Shown: positions 38,145-47,886 of the stretch, one piece after another | How positions within the stretch are numbered: the first letter of the stretch is position 1 | Layout: every line of letters begins with the position of its first letter | NCBI RefSeq assembly: GCF_017916255.1 | Contig: NZ_CP072827.1 | Span: 2,604,001-2,668,000 of the forward strand | Length of the DNA stretch: 64,000 nucleotides | Origin: Streptomyces mobaraensis NBRC 13819 = DSM 40847 | Lineage (GTDB): Bacteria > Actinomycetota > Actinomycetes > Streptomycetales > Streptomycetaceae | Direction: 5' to 3' | Program-made: the position numbers and the translations under genes | Notes under the pieces: model-generated | Database searches by the model: none | Told to the model about the DNA's origin: nothing | The model's input: only the letters and a program-made list of their open reading frames with translations

Positions 38145-38384
38145 TCAGTCGGCGACGCAGACGTTGCCGTTGGTCGAGTTGAGCAGCCCGACGATGTCGA
38201 TGGTGTTGCCGCAGAGGTTGATGGGGATGTGGACGGGGATCTGGATGACGTTGCCCGAGACGACGCCCGGGGAGCCGACGGCCGCCCCCTTGGCGTTCGA
38301 GTCGGCGAGGGCGGTGCCGGAGACGCCGGCGAGCGCCGTGCCCACGGTGGCGGTGAGGGCCGCTGCCTTGGCGATTCGTGACAT
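38145..38384 (-). CDS. Short chaplin
   Basis: 79 residues: signal peptide cut after ALA (about 27), then one chaplin domain (GSPGVVSGNVIQIPVHIPIN, Cys58, IDIVGLLN, Cys76). The two cysteines are the conserved pair. Short chaplins are secreted, assemble into amyloid-like fibrils at the air interface and coat aerial hyphae. GAAGGTG lies ahead of the ATG. The next gene to the right is unrelated, so it is expressed alone. Confidence 0.96.
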   Translation of the reverse strand: MSRIAKAAALTATVGTALAGVSGTALADSNAKGAAVGSPGVVSGNVIQIPVHIPINLCGNTIDIVGLLNSTNGNVCVAD

Positions 38385-38635
38385 GGGGTGACACCTTCGT
38401 TCGGTCTGACAGGGTCGAGCTCACGGCCTCTGACGGCCGGGAGCCCGGATCAACGCCCGATCACCCCGAAGGTTTCGAATCGTGCGGCGGACGGGTGACC
38501 GGCGGCCGAACGGCCTCGCCGGGCCCCCGGAAGGTGCCATGACGTCCGTGCGCCATCTGTACAGCCCGGTCCCGCGCCGCGTACAAGGGACGGACGGACG
38601 GCCGGTGGACGGACGACCGGCGGGGAGGGGAGGCC

Positions 38636-39892
38636 ATGAGCCGGATCGCGATCGTCGGGGCGGGTCAGGCCGGACTGCATCTGGCGCTGGGGCTGCTGGG
38701 GACGGGGAGCGGCTCTTCCCGTCACGAGGTGCTGCTCGTGTCCGACGGGACGCCGGACGAGATCCGCGCCGGGCGGGTGCGGTCGACGCAGCAGATGTTC
38801 GGCCCGGCCCGGGCCCTGGAGCGGGCGGCCGGACTGAATCTGTGGGACGCCGAGGCGCCCTGGATCACCGGCGCCCGACTGACCACCGCCGAGCCCCCGG
38901 GCACGGTCCTCCGGGCGTTCGGCGGGACGCTGGACGAGCCCGCGCAGTCGGTGGACCTGCGGCTGAAGACCGCCCGCTGGCTGGAGCTGTTCGAGGAGCG
39001 CGGCGGGCGGGTCGAGTACCGCTCGCTGTCCGCCGCCGACCTCCCGGACCTCGCCGCCGCCCACGACCTGACCCTGCTCGCCTCCGGCCGCGGCGGGCTC
39101 GGGTCCGTCCTCGGCCGCGACGCCGGGCACAGCCCCCACGACCGGCCGCGGCGCGCCCTCGCCGTCGTCTACCTGCACGGCGTCGCCCCGCACCCGGAGG
39201 AGCCGGGCCGGCTGCGGATGACGACCGTGCCGGGCGTCGGCGAGCTGTTCGCGCTCCCGGCCCTCACCCTCTCGGGACCCTGCACGATCCTGATGTGGGA
39301 GGCACTGCCGGGCGGCCCGTTCGACCGCTGGCGGGACTCCCCCGGCCCGGCGGAGCTCCTCGCCCGTTCGCTGGAGCTGATGCGCGAATACGTCCCGTGG
39401 GAGTACGAACTGTGCGCCGACGCCGAACCGACGGACGCGGGCGCCGCGCTGACCGGCGCGGTCACCCCCGTCGTCCGGCACCCGGTGGCGGAGGTGGCGC
39501 CCGGGGCGTACGTACTGGGCATGGCGGACGCCGTGGTGCTCAACGACCCACTGGCGGGGCAGGGTTGCAACAGCGCCGCGCACTGCGCCGACCGGTACCT
39601 GCGGGCGATCGAAGACCGCGGCGACCGGCCGTTCGACCACGCCTGGATGTACGGGGCGTTCGCCTCCTGGTGGGAGCACGCGCGGCACGCCGTCGCGTTC
39701 GGCAACCTGGTGCTCGACCCGTTCCCGGACCACGTGCGGCGCGTCGTCCACGCGGCGGCGGAGCACCCGGAGGTCGCGCACCGCTACGTCAACGGCTTCG
39801 CCGACCCGGCCGGCTACCGCGACTGGCTGCTGGACGCCGACCGGGCGGACGCGTACCTGGCGGCGGTCCTGGGCCGGCCGGCCCGGGACTGA
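38636..39892 (+). CDS. Styrene monooxygenase-like FAD flavoprotein
   Basis: 418 residues. Rossmann FAD motif GAGQAGLHLALGLL at 8-21, StyA-like segments RSTQQMFGPARALE, VDLRLKTARWLELFEERGG, and the C-terminal DAVVLNDPLAGQGCNSAAHC that binds the flavin. It resembles the oxygenase component of two-component styrene or indole monooxygenases. No flavin reductase gene is adjacent, so reduced FAD must come from elsewhere. ATG 38636 has GGGGAGG directly ahead. The substrate is unknown. Confidence 0.83.
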   Translation: MSRIAIVGAGQAGLHLALGLLGTGSGSSRHEVLLVSDGTPDEIRAGRVRSTQQMFGPARALERAAGLNLWDAEAPWITGARLTTAEPPGTVLRAFGGTLDEPAQSVDLRLKTARWLELFEERGGRVEYRSLSAADLPDLAAAHDLTLLASGRGGLGSVLGRDAGHSPHDRPRRALAVVYLHGVAPHPEEPGRLRMTTVPGVGELFALPALTLSGPCTILMWEALPGGPFDRWRDSPGPAELLARSLELMREYVPWEYELCADAEPTDAGAALTGAVTPVVRHPVAEVAPGAYVLGMADAVVLNDPLAGQGCNSAAHCADRYLRAIEDRGDRPFDHAWMYGAFASWWEHARHAVAFGNLVLDPFPDHVRRVVHAAAEHPEVAHRYVNGFADPAGYRDWLLDADRADAYLAAVLGRPARD

Positions 39893-39948
39893 CCGGTGGG
39901 TCCGGCCGGTGGCGGCGGTCCCGGCGGGTGGCCGTCCGGCCCGTGCGT

Positions 39949-39960
39949 TAGCGTGACCGG
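39949..39960 (+). promoter_or_regulatory. -10 element for a leaderless fluC operon
   Basis: TAGCGT at 39949-39954 is followed by six bases and then GTG 39961, the spacing of a leaderless transcript. No -35 of quality is visible. A leaderless start leaves no room for a fluoride riboswitch. Confidence 0.5.
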
Positions 39961-40401
39961 GTGAGCACGACACCGGCCGCCCCGGCCACCGCACGGCACC
40001 GCCCCGGCCAGGGGCCCGTCGTCGCCGCGGTCTCCCTCGGCGGCGGGCTGGGCGCGGCGGCCCGCTACGGGGCCGGCCTCCTGTGGCCGACGCCGGACGG
40101 CGCCTTCCCCTGGACGACGTTCCTGGTCAACGCGACCGGCTGCGCGCTGATCGGCGTCCTGCTGGTGACCATCGCCGAACGGGGTTCCCCGCACCGGCTG
40201 CTGCGCCCCTTCCTCGGCACCGGAGTGCTCGGCGGCTACACGACGTTCTCCACCTACGCCGTCGACGTCCGGCACCTCCTGGCGGACGGCCGGACGGCGA
40301 CCGCGCTGCTCTACCTGGCCGCGACGCCGCTCGCCGCGCTCGCCGCGGTGTGGGCCGCGTCCGCCGCGACGCGCCGGCTGGCACGGGGAGGCCGACGGTG
40401 A
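39961..40401 (+). CDS. fluC: Fluoride channel FluC/CrcB, first subunit
   Basis: 146 residues, four hydrophobic helices. [29 protein letters not shown] and [17 protein letters not shown] are the signature blocks; the Asn and the Thr/Phe/Ser-Thr track line the fluoride pathway. In Actinobacteria and Firmicutes two different FluC genes often occur as a pair and may form heterodimers. The stop overlaps GTG 40398 of the DUF190 gene. Confidence 0.95.
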   Translation: MSTTPAAPATARHRPGQGPVVAAVSLGGGLGAAARYGAGLLWPTPDGAFPWTTFLVNATGCALIGVLLVTIAERGSPHRLLRPFLGTGVLGGYTTFSTYAVDVRHLLADGRTATALLYLAATPLAALAAVWAASAATRRLARGGRR

Positions 40402-40730
40402 TCCCGCGCGGTCCGGCGCTCCGGCTGACGGTGTACCTCGGCGAGTCCGACACCGCGCACGGCCGGCCGCTCGCCTCCGAACTCGTCCACCGCGCCCACC
40501 GGGCCGGGCTGGCGGGCGCCAGCGTGTTCCGGGGCGTCGAGGGCTACGGCGCCTCGTCCCGCGTGCACACCGCGCGGCTGCTGTCGCTGAGCGAGGACCT
40601 GCCGGTGGCGGTGGTGATCGTGGACGTGCCGGAGCGGGTACGGGCGTTCCTGCCCGTCGTCGACGAGCTGCTGGACGAGGGGTCCGGCGGGCTCGTCACC
40701 CTGGACGAGGTCGAGGTCCACCGGGGGTGA
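40398..40730 (+). CDS. DUF190 (PII-like) protein between two fluC genes
   Basis: 110 residues: [41 protein letters not shown], then [19 protein letters not shown] and a final strand. DUF190 proteins have a ferredoxin-like PII fold, may bind nucleotides, and recur beside fluC in many bacteria. It overlaps both neighbours by 4 bases (GTGA), so all three are translated together. A role in gating or sensing fluoride is plausible but unproven. Confidence 0.92.
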   Translation: MIPRGPALRLTVYLGESDTAHGRPLASELVHRAHRAGLAGASVFRGVEGYGASSRVHTARLLSLSEDLPVAVVIVDVPERVRAFLPVVDELLDEGSGGLVTLDEVEVHRG

Positions 40731-41080
40731 CCTGGCTGTTCGTCGTCGCCGGCGCCATGGTCGGCGCTCCGCTGCGCTACCTCGCCGACCGGGCCGTCCA
40801 GGCGCGGCACGACTCGGTGTTCCCCTGGGGGACGTTCACGGTCAACGTCGTCGGCTGCCTGGTGCTGGGGGTGGTGACCGCCGTCGCCCCGGAGGACGTC
40901 CGGCTGGGGCTGGGCACCGGGCTGTGCGGGGCGCTCACCACGTACTCGACGTTCTCGTACGAGACGCTGCGGCTGGCGGAGGACGGGGCGCGGGGGCTGG
41001 CGGCGCTCAACGTGCTGGGGAGCGTGGCGGCGGGGCTGGGCGCGGCGTACGCGGGGGTGTGGCTGGGCGGGGCCGTCTGA
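40727..41080 (+). CDS. fluC: Fluoride channel FluC/CrcB, second subunit
   Basis: 117 residues: [33 protein letters not shown] and [16 protein letters not shown]. It keeps the pore Asn and the Phe/Ser/Thr residues but has a shorter N-terminus than the first copy. GTG 40727 overlaps the DUF190 stop. It is the last gene of the operon, ending 2 bases before the convergent lysR stop. Confidence 0.95.
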   Translation: MTWLFVVAGAMVGAPLRYLADRAVQARHDSVFPWGTFTVNVVGCLVLGVVTAVAPEDVRLGLGTGLCGALTTYSTFSYETLRLAEDGARGLAALNVLGSVAAGLGAAYAGVWLGGAV

Positions 41081-41082
41081 GG

Positions 41083-41973
41083 TCATCCCGCCTCCCCCAG
41101 GTGCTCCAGCAGTACCCCCCACAACTCCCGTGCCGCGCGCGGCGGGGGCGTGTCCTTGCGGTGGGCCACCGCGACCGTCCGCCGCATCCGGTCGCCCTCG
41201 AACGGGGTGACGCGCAGCCCCGAGCGGGCGGCGACCATGCCGGGGACGACGGCGACGCCCAGCCCGGCGCGGACGAAGCCCAGGACGGCGTCCATCTCGC
41301 CACCCTCCACCGTGAACGACGGTTCGAAGCCGGCCGCCCGGCAGGCCGCGATGGTCATCTCCCGCAGGTCGTAGCCCCGCCGGAACATCGCCATCGGCAG
41401 CCCGCGCAGATCCTCGATCCGGATCCGGGCCCGGCGGACCGGCGGCGGGGCGGACGGGGACGAGACGACGACCAGGTCCTCGTGGAGCAGTTCGGTGGTG
41501 GTCAGGGCGGGGGCGCCGACGCCCAGCGGGGTGATGATCAGGGCCAGGTCGAGGGCGCCGGCGGCCAGGTCGCGGACCAGGTCGCGGGAGCCGCCCTCGT
41601 CGATGAACAGCTCGATCCCCGGGTAGCGCGCGTGGTAGGCCCGCAGCACGTCCGGGACCAGGCTGGCGCACAGGCTCGGCGGCGCGCCGAGCCGTACCCG
41701 GCCGCGCCGCAGCTGGGCGACCTCCTGGACCTCGCGCCGCGCGGTGTCGGTGTCGGCGAGGATGCGCCGGGCGAGGGGCAGCAGCGCCTCGCCCGCGTCG
41801 GTCAGCGTGATGTTGCCGCGCGCCCGGTGGAACAGGTCGGCGCCCAGCTCCCGTTCGAGCGCCCGGATCTGCTGGGAGAGCGACGGCTGGGCGACGTGGA
41901 GGGCCTCGGCGGCGCGGGTGAAGTGACGTACTTCGGCGACCGTCGCGAAGTAGCGGAGCTGCTGGAGTTGCAC
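41083..41973 (-). CDS. LysR-family regulator divergent from sdhCAB
   Basis: 296 residues. Winged HTH: VQLQQLRYFATVAEVRHFTR, AAEALHVAQPSLSQQIRALE, LFHRARGNITLTDAG, then a LysR substrate-binding domain. GTG 41973 is the start expected from family alignment; the longer upstream frame is the antisense of sdhC. It is divergent from the succinate dehydrogenase operon with a LysR box between them at 41988-42002, so it very probably regulates it. The effector is unknown; related regulators respond to dicarboxylates or CoA esters. Confidence 0.92.
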   Translation of the reverse strand: MQLQQLRYFATVAEVRHFTRAAEALHVAQPSLSQQIRALERELGADLFHRARGNITLTDAGEALLPLARRILADTDTARREVQEVAQLRRGRVRLGAPPSLCASLVPDVLRAYHARYPGIELFIDEGGSRDLVRDLAAGALDLALIITPLGVGAPALTTTELLHEDLVVVSSPSAPPPVRRARIRIEDLRGLPMAMFRRGYDLREMTIAACRAAGFEPSFTVEGGEMDAVLGFVRAGLGVAVVPGMVAARSGLRVTPFEGDRMRRTVAVAHRKDTPPPRAARELWGVLLEHLGEAG

Positions 41974-41987
41974 GCCGATCAGGATAG

Positions 41988-42002
41988 ATAGGCGCCGCCT
42001 AT
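41988..42002. promoter_or_regulatory. LysR box (T-N11-A)
   Basis: ATAGGCGCCGCCTAT: 7-bp arms ATAGGCG and CGCCTAT with one central base, in the AT-N11-AT form of LysR recognition sites. Its centre is about 66 bases before ATG 42061 and about 22 bases before the lysR GTG, so it can serve both genes. Confidence 0.65.
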
Positions 42003-42023
42003 GGAAACCAGGTCTGCCATGTC

Positions 42024-42060
42024 TTGGACGCATGAATCTTGCCGACCTACTGTCGGCGGC
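42024..42060 (+). promoter_or_regulatory. sdhCAB promoter, likely leaderless
   Basis: TTGGAC (42024-42029), 18-base spacer, TACTGT (42048-42053), then seven bases to ATG 42061. No ribosome site precedes the ATG, which supports a leaderless message. Confidence 0.55.
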
Positions 42061-42798
42061 ATGGCACTGGCGACCCGGACGGAGCGATCCCCGTCCCCCA
42101 CCGAGCCGCCCACCGGGCGTTCCCCGTCCCTCCTGGGCCTCCTGTGGCGCTCGACCGTCGGCAAGAAGGCGGTCATGGCGACCACCGGGCTGATCATGCT
42201 GGCGTTCCTGGTCGGCCACATGATGGGCAACCTCAAGGTCTTCTTCGGCCCCGGGGAGTTCAACCACTACGGGCACTGGATCCGCACCATCGGCGAGCCC
42301 TTCCTGCACCGCACCTGGTTCCTGTGGCTGCTCCGGGTGGTGCTCACGGCGTCCGTGGTGCTGCACGGCGTGGCCGCCTACCAGTTGAGCCGCCGGGACC
42401 TGGCCGCCCGCCCGGCGAAGTACGAGCGGAGGCGGGCCCGGGCGAGCTACGCCACCCGGACCATGCGCTGGGGCGGGGTGATCCTCGGATTGTTCATCGT
42501 CTGGCACATCCTCGACCTCACCACCCTCACCGTGAACCCCAACGCCGAGGAGGGACACCCGTACCAGAACCTGGTGGCGTCCTTCGACCGCTGGTACGTG
42601 AGCGCCTTCTACATCGCCGCGATGCTCGCCCTCGGCCTGCACATCCGGCACGGCTTCTGGAGCGCCGCCCAGACGCTGGGCGCCAACTCGCCGCGCCGGG
42701 ACCGGGTGTTCAAGGCGCTCGCCAACGGGCTGGCCGCCCTGCTGACCCTCGGCTTCCTCGCCGTCCCGATCGGCGTGCTGACAGGAATCGTGAGCTGA
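42061..42798 (+). CDS. sdhC: Succinate dehydrogenase cytochrome b subunit
   Basis: 245 residues, five hydrophobic helices, matching the single-anchor B-type (Bacillus/Wolinella-like) Sdh[40 protein letters not shown] and [12 protein letters not shown] supply the His ligands of the two haems. It anchors the enzyme and passes electrons to menaquinone. The start is ATG 42061 rather than 42001; the first 20 codons of the longer frame have non-coding composition and would overlap the regulatory site. One base separates its stop from the sdhA ATG. Confidence 0.93.
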   Translation: MALATRTERSPSPTEPPTGRSPSLLGLLWRSTVGKKAVMATTGLIMLAFLVGHMMGNLKVFFGPGEFNHYGHWIRTIGEPFLHRTWFLWLLRVVLTASVVLHGVAAYQLSRRDLAARPAKYERRRARASYATRTMRWGGVILGLFIVWHILDLTTLTVNPNAEEGHPYQNLVASFDRWYVSAFYIAAMLALGLHIRHGFWSAAQTLGANSPRRDRVFKALANGLAALLTLGFLAVPIGVLTGIVS

Positions 42799-42799
42799 C

Positions 42800-44781
42800 A
42801 TGTCCCACCACGAGGACCACGGCGTCCGTCGGACCACCGGCGACGTCCACGCCCGCTGGACCACCGGCGACCCGATCGCCGACACCAAGGCCCCCGACGG
42901 GCCGATAGCCGAGCGCTGGGACCGCCGCCGGTTCGAGGCCAGGCTCGTCAACCCGGCCAACCGCCGCAAGCAGACCGTCATCGTCGTCGGCACCGGCCTG
43001 GCGGGCGGCGCGGCCGGCGCCACCCTCGCCGAACAGGGCTACCACGTCGTCCAGTTCTGCTACCAGGACTCGCCGCGCCGGGCGCACTCCATCGCCGCCC
43101 AGGGCGGCATCAACGCGGCGAAGAACTACCGCAACGACGGCGACTCCGTCCACCGCCTCTTCTACGACACCGTCAAGGGCGGCGACTTCCGGGCCCGCGA
43201 GTCCAACGTGCACCGCCTCGCCCAGGTCTCCGTCGAGATCATCGACCAGTGCGTGGCCCAGGGCGTGCCGTTCGCCCGCGAGTACGGCGGCCTGCTCGAC
43301 ACCCGCTCGTTCGGCGGCGTCCAGGTGTCGCGGACGTTCTACGCCCGCGGCCAGACGGGCCAGCAGCTGCTGCTCGGCGCGTACCAGGCGCTGTCCCGGC
43401 AGATCACGGCCGGGAACGTCGAGATGCACCCGCGCACGGAGATGCTCGACCTGATCGTCGTGGACGGGCGGGCGCGCGGCATCGTCGCCCGCGACCTGAT
43501 CACGGGCGCGGTGCGCACGTACTCCGCCGACGCCGTGGTCCTGGCCACCGGCGGCTACGGCAACGTCTTCCACCTCTCGACGAACGCCAAGAACTCCAAC
43601 GCCACGGCCATCTGGCGGGCGCACCGGCGCGGCGCGTACTTCGCCAACCCCTGCTTCACCCAGATCCACCCCACCTGCATCCCGCGCTCCGGCGACCACC
43701 AGTCCAAGCTGACGCTGATGAGCGAGTCGCTGCGCAACGACGGCCGGATCTGGGTGCCGAAGGCGAAGGGCGACACGCGCCCGCCGGCGGAGATCCCGGA
43801 GGACGAGCGCGACTACTACCTGGAGCGGATCTACCCGTCCTTCGGCAACCTCGTCCCGCGCGACATCGCCTCGCGCGCCGCGAAGAACGTCTGCGACGAG
43901 GGGCGCGGCGTCGGCCCGGGCGGGCAGGGCGTCTACCTGGACTTCGCGGACGCGATCCGGCGGATGGGCCGGAAGGCGGTGGAGGCGAAGTACGGCAACC
44001 TCTTCGAGATGTACGAGCGGATCACCGCCGAGGACCCGTACGAGGTGCCGATGCGCATCTACCCGGCGATCCATTACACGATGGGCGGTCTGTGGGTCGA
44101 TTACGACCTCCAGACGACCGTTCCGGGGCTGTTCGCGATCGGCGAGGCCAACTTCTCGGACCACGGCGCCAACCGGCTCGGCGCGTCCGCCCTGATGCAG
44201 GGCCTGGCCGACGGCTACTTCGTCCTGCCGTCGACGATCAACGACTACCTGGCCCGGCACCCGCACGCCCCCGTCCCCGAGGACCACCCGGCGGTGACGG
44301 AGGCGGTGGGCGAGGCGACGGACCGCCTGGCCCGCCTCCTGTCCGTCGACGGCGACCGCACTCCGGACTCGTTCCACCGCGAGCTGGGCGAACTGCTGTG
44401 GGACGAGTGCGGCATGGCGCGCACGGAGAGCGGCCTGCGCAAGGCGCTGGACCGCATCCCCTCGCTGCGGGAGGAGTTCTGGCGCCGGATCAAGGTCCCC
44501 GGCACGGGCGAGGAGCTCAACCAGTCCCTGGAGAAGGCCAACCGGATCGTCGACTACCTGGAACTGGCCGAGCTGATGTGCCTGGACGCGCTGCACCGCA
44601 CCGAGTCCTGCGGCGGCCACTTCCGCGAGGAGAGCCAGACGCCAGAGGGGGAGGCCGCGCGCAGGGACGACGAGTTCTCGTACGCGGCCGCCTGGGAGTT
44701 CACCGGGACGGGTGCCCCGCCGGTGCTCCACAAGGAAGAGCTGACCTTCGAATACGTCCACCCCACCCAGCGGAGCTACGC

Positions 44782-44785
<4 letters not shown>
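42800..44785 (+). CDS. sdhA: Succinate dehydrogenase/fumarate reductase flavoprotein
   Basis: 661 residues. FAD fold [20 protein letters not shown] (about 54-73), covalent FAD-binding His96 in [12 protein letters not shown], then HPTCIP and [19 protein letters not shown] in the substrate and capping domains. The sequence family is the menaquinone-dependent B-type enzyme, which works in succinate oxidation or, in reverse, fumarate reduction. Overlaps sdhB by GTGA. Streptomyces also carry a canonical sdh operon elsewhere, so this is likely the second, possibly specialised, enzyme. Confidence 0.95.
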
Positions 44786-45531
<746 letters not shown>

Positions 45532-45652
45532 GGGGGAGCGGTAGGGGGCGGCGCCGGGTGGGCGAAACGGCCGCCGTGGCGCGGGTCCGTCCGACGGGCT
45601 TCCGGGATGCGAACCGGTTCGTTCGCCTCTTAGGGCGGCGGTGTGGGTCGCT

Positions 45653-45664
45653 TAGCATGGGTGT
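45653..45664 (+). promoter_or_regulatory. -10 element placing a leaderless start at the DUF1707 ATG
   Basis: TAGCAT (45653-45658), six bases, ATG 45665. The -35 (TTAGGG at 45630) is poor. Confidence 0.5.
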
Positions 45665-46267
45665 ATGAGTGAGCTGCCGCCGGTCTCCGGCGATGACGGG
45701 TCCGTGCGTGCCTCCCACCGTGAGCGGGACGCGGTCGTGGAGCGGTTGAACGAGGCGGCGGCCGAAGGGCGGTTGGACTTCGCCGAGCTGGCCGAGCGGG
45801 TGGAGCGGGCACTCGGCGCGCGGACGCACGGCGAACTCGCCGCGCTCACCGCCGACCTGCCCGTCCTGCCGGGTGCCGACCCCGCCAGGCCGCTGACGCT
45901 CAAGGGCGGTCTCCACGGCGCCAAGCGCGAAGGGCGCTGGCAGGTGCCCGCGCGGATCGTCGCCCACGGCGGCATGGGCGGCGTCGTCCTCGACTTCACC
46001 GCGGCCGAGTGCCGGCTGCCGGAGGTCGCGGTGGAGGCGGAAGGCGGCATGGGCGGCGTCGTGCTCATCGTCCCCGAGGGCTGGGGCGTGAACACCGACG
46101 GCATGGAGGGCGGGGTCAAGGACAAGACCGCGACCACCCCTCGCCTTCCCGGGACCCCGCTGATCCGCGTCAGCGGGACGCCGGGCATGGCGGGCGTCGT
46201 CGTCCGCCACCCCAAGCGGCGCGAACTGCGGCGGAGCAAGCGGCGCGCGGAGCTTGCGCAAGGGTGA
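45665..46267 (+). CDS. DUF1707 SHOCT-like protein with LiaF-like C-terminus
   Basis: 200 residues. The DUF1707 block (VRASHRERDAVVERLNEAAA, GRLDFAELAERVERALGA, ELAALTADLP) is a short helical domain often linked to membrane proteins. The C-terminal beta-repeat sequence (GGMGGVVLDFTAAECRLPEV and GGMGGVVLIVPEGWGV) resembles the cell-wall-stress response domain of LiaF. No membrane helix is present, so it is cytosolic or peripheral. Stand-alone. Confidence 0.88.
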   Translation: MSELPPVSGDDGSVRASHRERDAVVERLNEAAAEGRLDFAELAERVERALGARTHGELAALTADLPVLPGADPARPLTLKGGLHGAKREGRWQVPARIVAHGGMGGVVLDFTAAECRLPEVAVEAEGGMGGVVLIVPEGWGVNTDGMEGGVKDKTATTPRLPGTPLIRVSGTPGMAGVVVRHPKRRELRRSKRRAELAQG

Positions 46268-46452
46268 GGCCGCGCACGGTGCGCGGAGTGCTTCCCGTGA
46301 CCGTGACCCTGACCGGGTGAGCTATGGCGTCGGCTCCGTGGCGCCTTCGGGGCCGGGTGATTCCCCAGCGGCCGGTGGGCCGGGCCGGGAACCCGGGGCC
46401 TTCCCCGCACGACTCCCTTGAAGTCCACTGATCGTCAAGGGGGTTGGTTCGG

Positions 46453-47280
46453 ATGACTTCGGCAGTACAGCCGACGCGTCGCGGGGTGCTGGGGGCGGCG
46501 GGCGCGGGGGCCCTCGCCGTGGGGCTCACCGGGGCGGGCGGGTCGGCCGCGGCCGTCTCGTCGTACCGGGGGAACCGGGGCGACCGGAGCGACCGCGGCG
46601 ATGGCCGTCCGGCGGACGGCGGCCGAGGCAGAACGGTCGCGATCCTGCTCTACGACGGCTTCACCGCGCTGGACGCGGTCGGCCCCTACGAGATGCTCTG
46701 CCGCCTGCCCGGCGTCCGTGTCGTCACCGTCGCCCACCGCCCGGGTCCCGTGCGCACGGACACCGGGCAGCTCGCCCTGACCGCCGAGCGGGCCCTCGCG
46801 GACGTACGCCGCGCCGACGTCCTCCTCGTCCCCGGCGGCGGCAACCGCGGCACCGTCGCCACCATGGAGGACCGGGCGGTCCTGAACTGGGTCCGCCTCC
46901 TGCACCGCCGTACGACGTGGACCACCTCCGTCTGCACCGGCTCGCTGATCCTCGGCTCCGCCGGGCTGCTGAAGGGGCTGCCCGCGACGACGTACTGGGC
47001 CTCGCGCCCCTACCTGGCGAAGCTCGGCGCCGTCTGGACGCCCGGCCGCTTCGTCGAGGCGGGCCGGATCATCACGGCGGCCGGCGTCTCGGCCGGTCTC
47101 GACATGGGCCTCCACCTCGCCGCCCGCCTCTGCGGCGACGCCACCGCCCGGGCCACGCAGCTCGCCGTCGAGTACGACCCGCACCCGCCGTTCGACTCCG
47201 GCAGCCCGGAGAAGGCGGACGAGACGACGCGGCGGCTCGCGCTCAAGCTGATCGACGACGCGGTGGTCCCGGCGGCCTGA
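46453..47280 (+). CDS. Tat-exported DJ-1/PfpI family protein (isonitrile hydratase-like)
   Basis: 275 residues from ATG 46453. Twin-arginine signal PTRRGVLGAAGAGALAVGLT, then a short Arg/Gly/Asp linker, then a DJ-1/PfpI domain: VAILLYDGFTALDAVGPYEML, DVLLVPGGGN, and the nucleophile-elbow Cys in SVCTGSLILGSAGLL. The family includes isonitrile hydratase and GATase-like regulators of AraC type; this protein lacks a DNA-binding domain. Export of a DJ-1 enzyme by Tat suggests folding with its active-site thiol protected. GGGGG is ahead of the ATG. Confidence 0.88.
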   Translation: MTSAVQPTRRGVLGAAGAGALAVGLTGAGGSAAAVSSYRGNRGDRSDRGDGRPADGGRGRTVAILLYDGFTALDAVGPYEMLCRLPGVRVVTVAHRPGPVRTDTGQLALTAERALADVRRADVLLVPGGGNRGTVATMEDRAVLNWVRLLHRRTTWTTSVCTGSLILGSAGLLKGLPATTYWASRPYLAKLGAVWTPGRFVEAGRIITAAGVSAGLDMGLHLAARLCGDATARATQLAVEYDPHPPFDSGSPEKADETTRRLALKLIDDAVVPAA

Positions 47281-47296
47281 CCGGGGCATGGGCGCC

Positions 47297-47632
47297 TCAG
47301 GGGCAGGTGTGGCCCATGGGGCGGCGGCCGATGACGGCGATGCCGTGGACCGGGTCCTTGCCCGCGCAGAAGTTGACGTCGGGACCGCCGTTGCGGGTGG
47401 GAGTGCACGACAGGCCGACCGGAGTGTCCGGGTTCTGCAGGTGGACGCCGAGGGGCTGGAGGACGGACGCCACGTCGGCGTCCCGCGCGGTGCCGACGCT
47501 CCGGCAGCGCATGGGCGTCGTGGAACCGTCGGCCGCGAGCGCCTGCCCGGCGACGAGCGGGTGCAGGAGGAGTGCGGTGGCGGCCGAAAGGCCGGCGAGG
47601 CGGCCTGCGGTCATCTTCTTCTTCAGGTCCAC
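47297..47632 (-). CDS. Small secreted four-cysteine protein, hydrophobin-like segment
   Basis: 111 residues from GTG 47632. Signal peptide ends ALA at about 33. Cysteines are at 43, 76, 89 and 110. The stretch VLQPLGVHLQNPDTPVGLSC followed by TP and a final G-rich Cys segment recalls the central part of fungal class I hydrophobins, but with four rather than eight cysteines. I recall similar small proteins in Streptomyces annotated as hydrophobin family; homology is not proven. A role in surface hydrophobicity would fit the chaplin elsewhere in the window. Confidence 0.7.
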   Translation of the reverse strand: MDLKKKMTAGRLAGLSAATALLLHPLVAGQALAADGSTTPMRCRSVGTARDADVASVLQPLGVHLQNPDTPVGLSCTPTRNGGPDVNFCAGKDPVHGIAVIGRRPMGHTCP

Positions 47633-47886
47633 GGGAGTCCTTCGAGCGGCGGCTGGGGGGGGTGACGCGTTCCTCGTTCAACCGTTGCTCCGCCGACAGG
47701 CAAACAACCCGCCCGTACGCGGGAACCACTCGATGGGGTAAACCCGGGGCTTCCGGACCGCCTCCCCGCATTTCCACCATAGGGCCGGAAGGGGGAGTTG
47801 CCGCAAGGCCCGGGCCGTACCGCACAATCGGCCGTCCGGCCACGTCCGTCGGCCGGAACCTGACCGAGCGACGGGGGGGCATCGCG

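Noticed and set aside
39893..39960. Fluoride riboswitch before fluC
   Set aside because: No aptamer-like fold is visible and the -10 placement leaves essentially no leader.
42001..42060. ATG 42001 as the sdhC start
   Set aside because: The added 20 codons overlap the promoter and LysR box and have non-coding composition.
41974..43023. N-terminal extension of the LysR protein in the long open frame
   Set aside because: The extension is antisense to sdhC and sdhA; the family alignment puts the start at GTG 41973.
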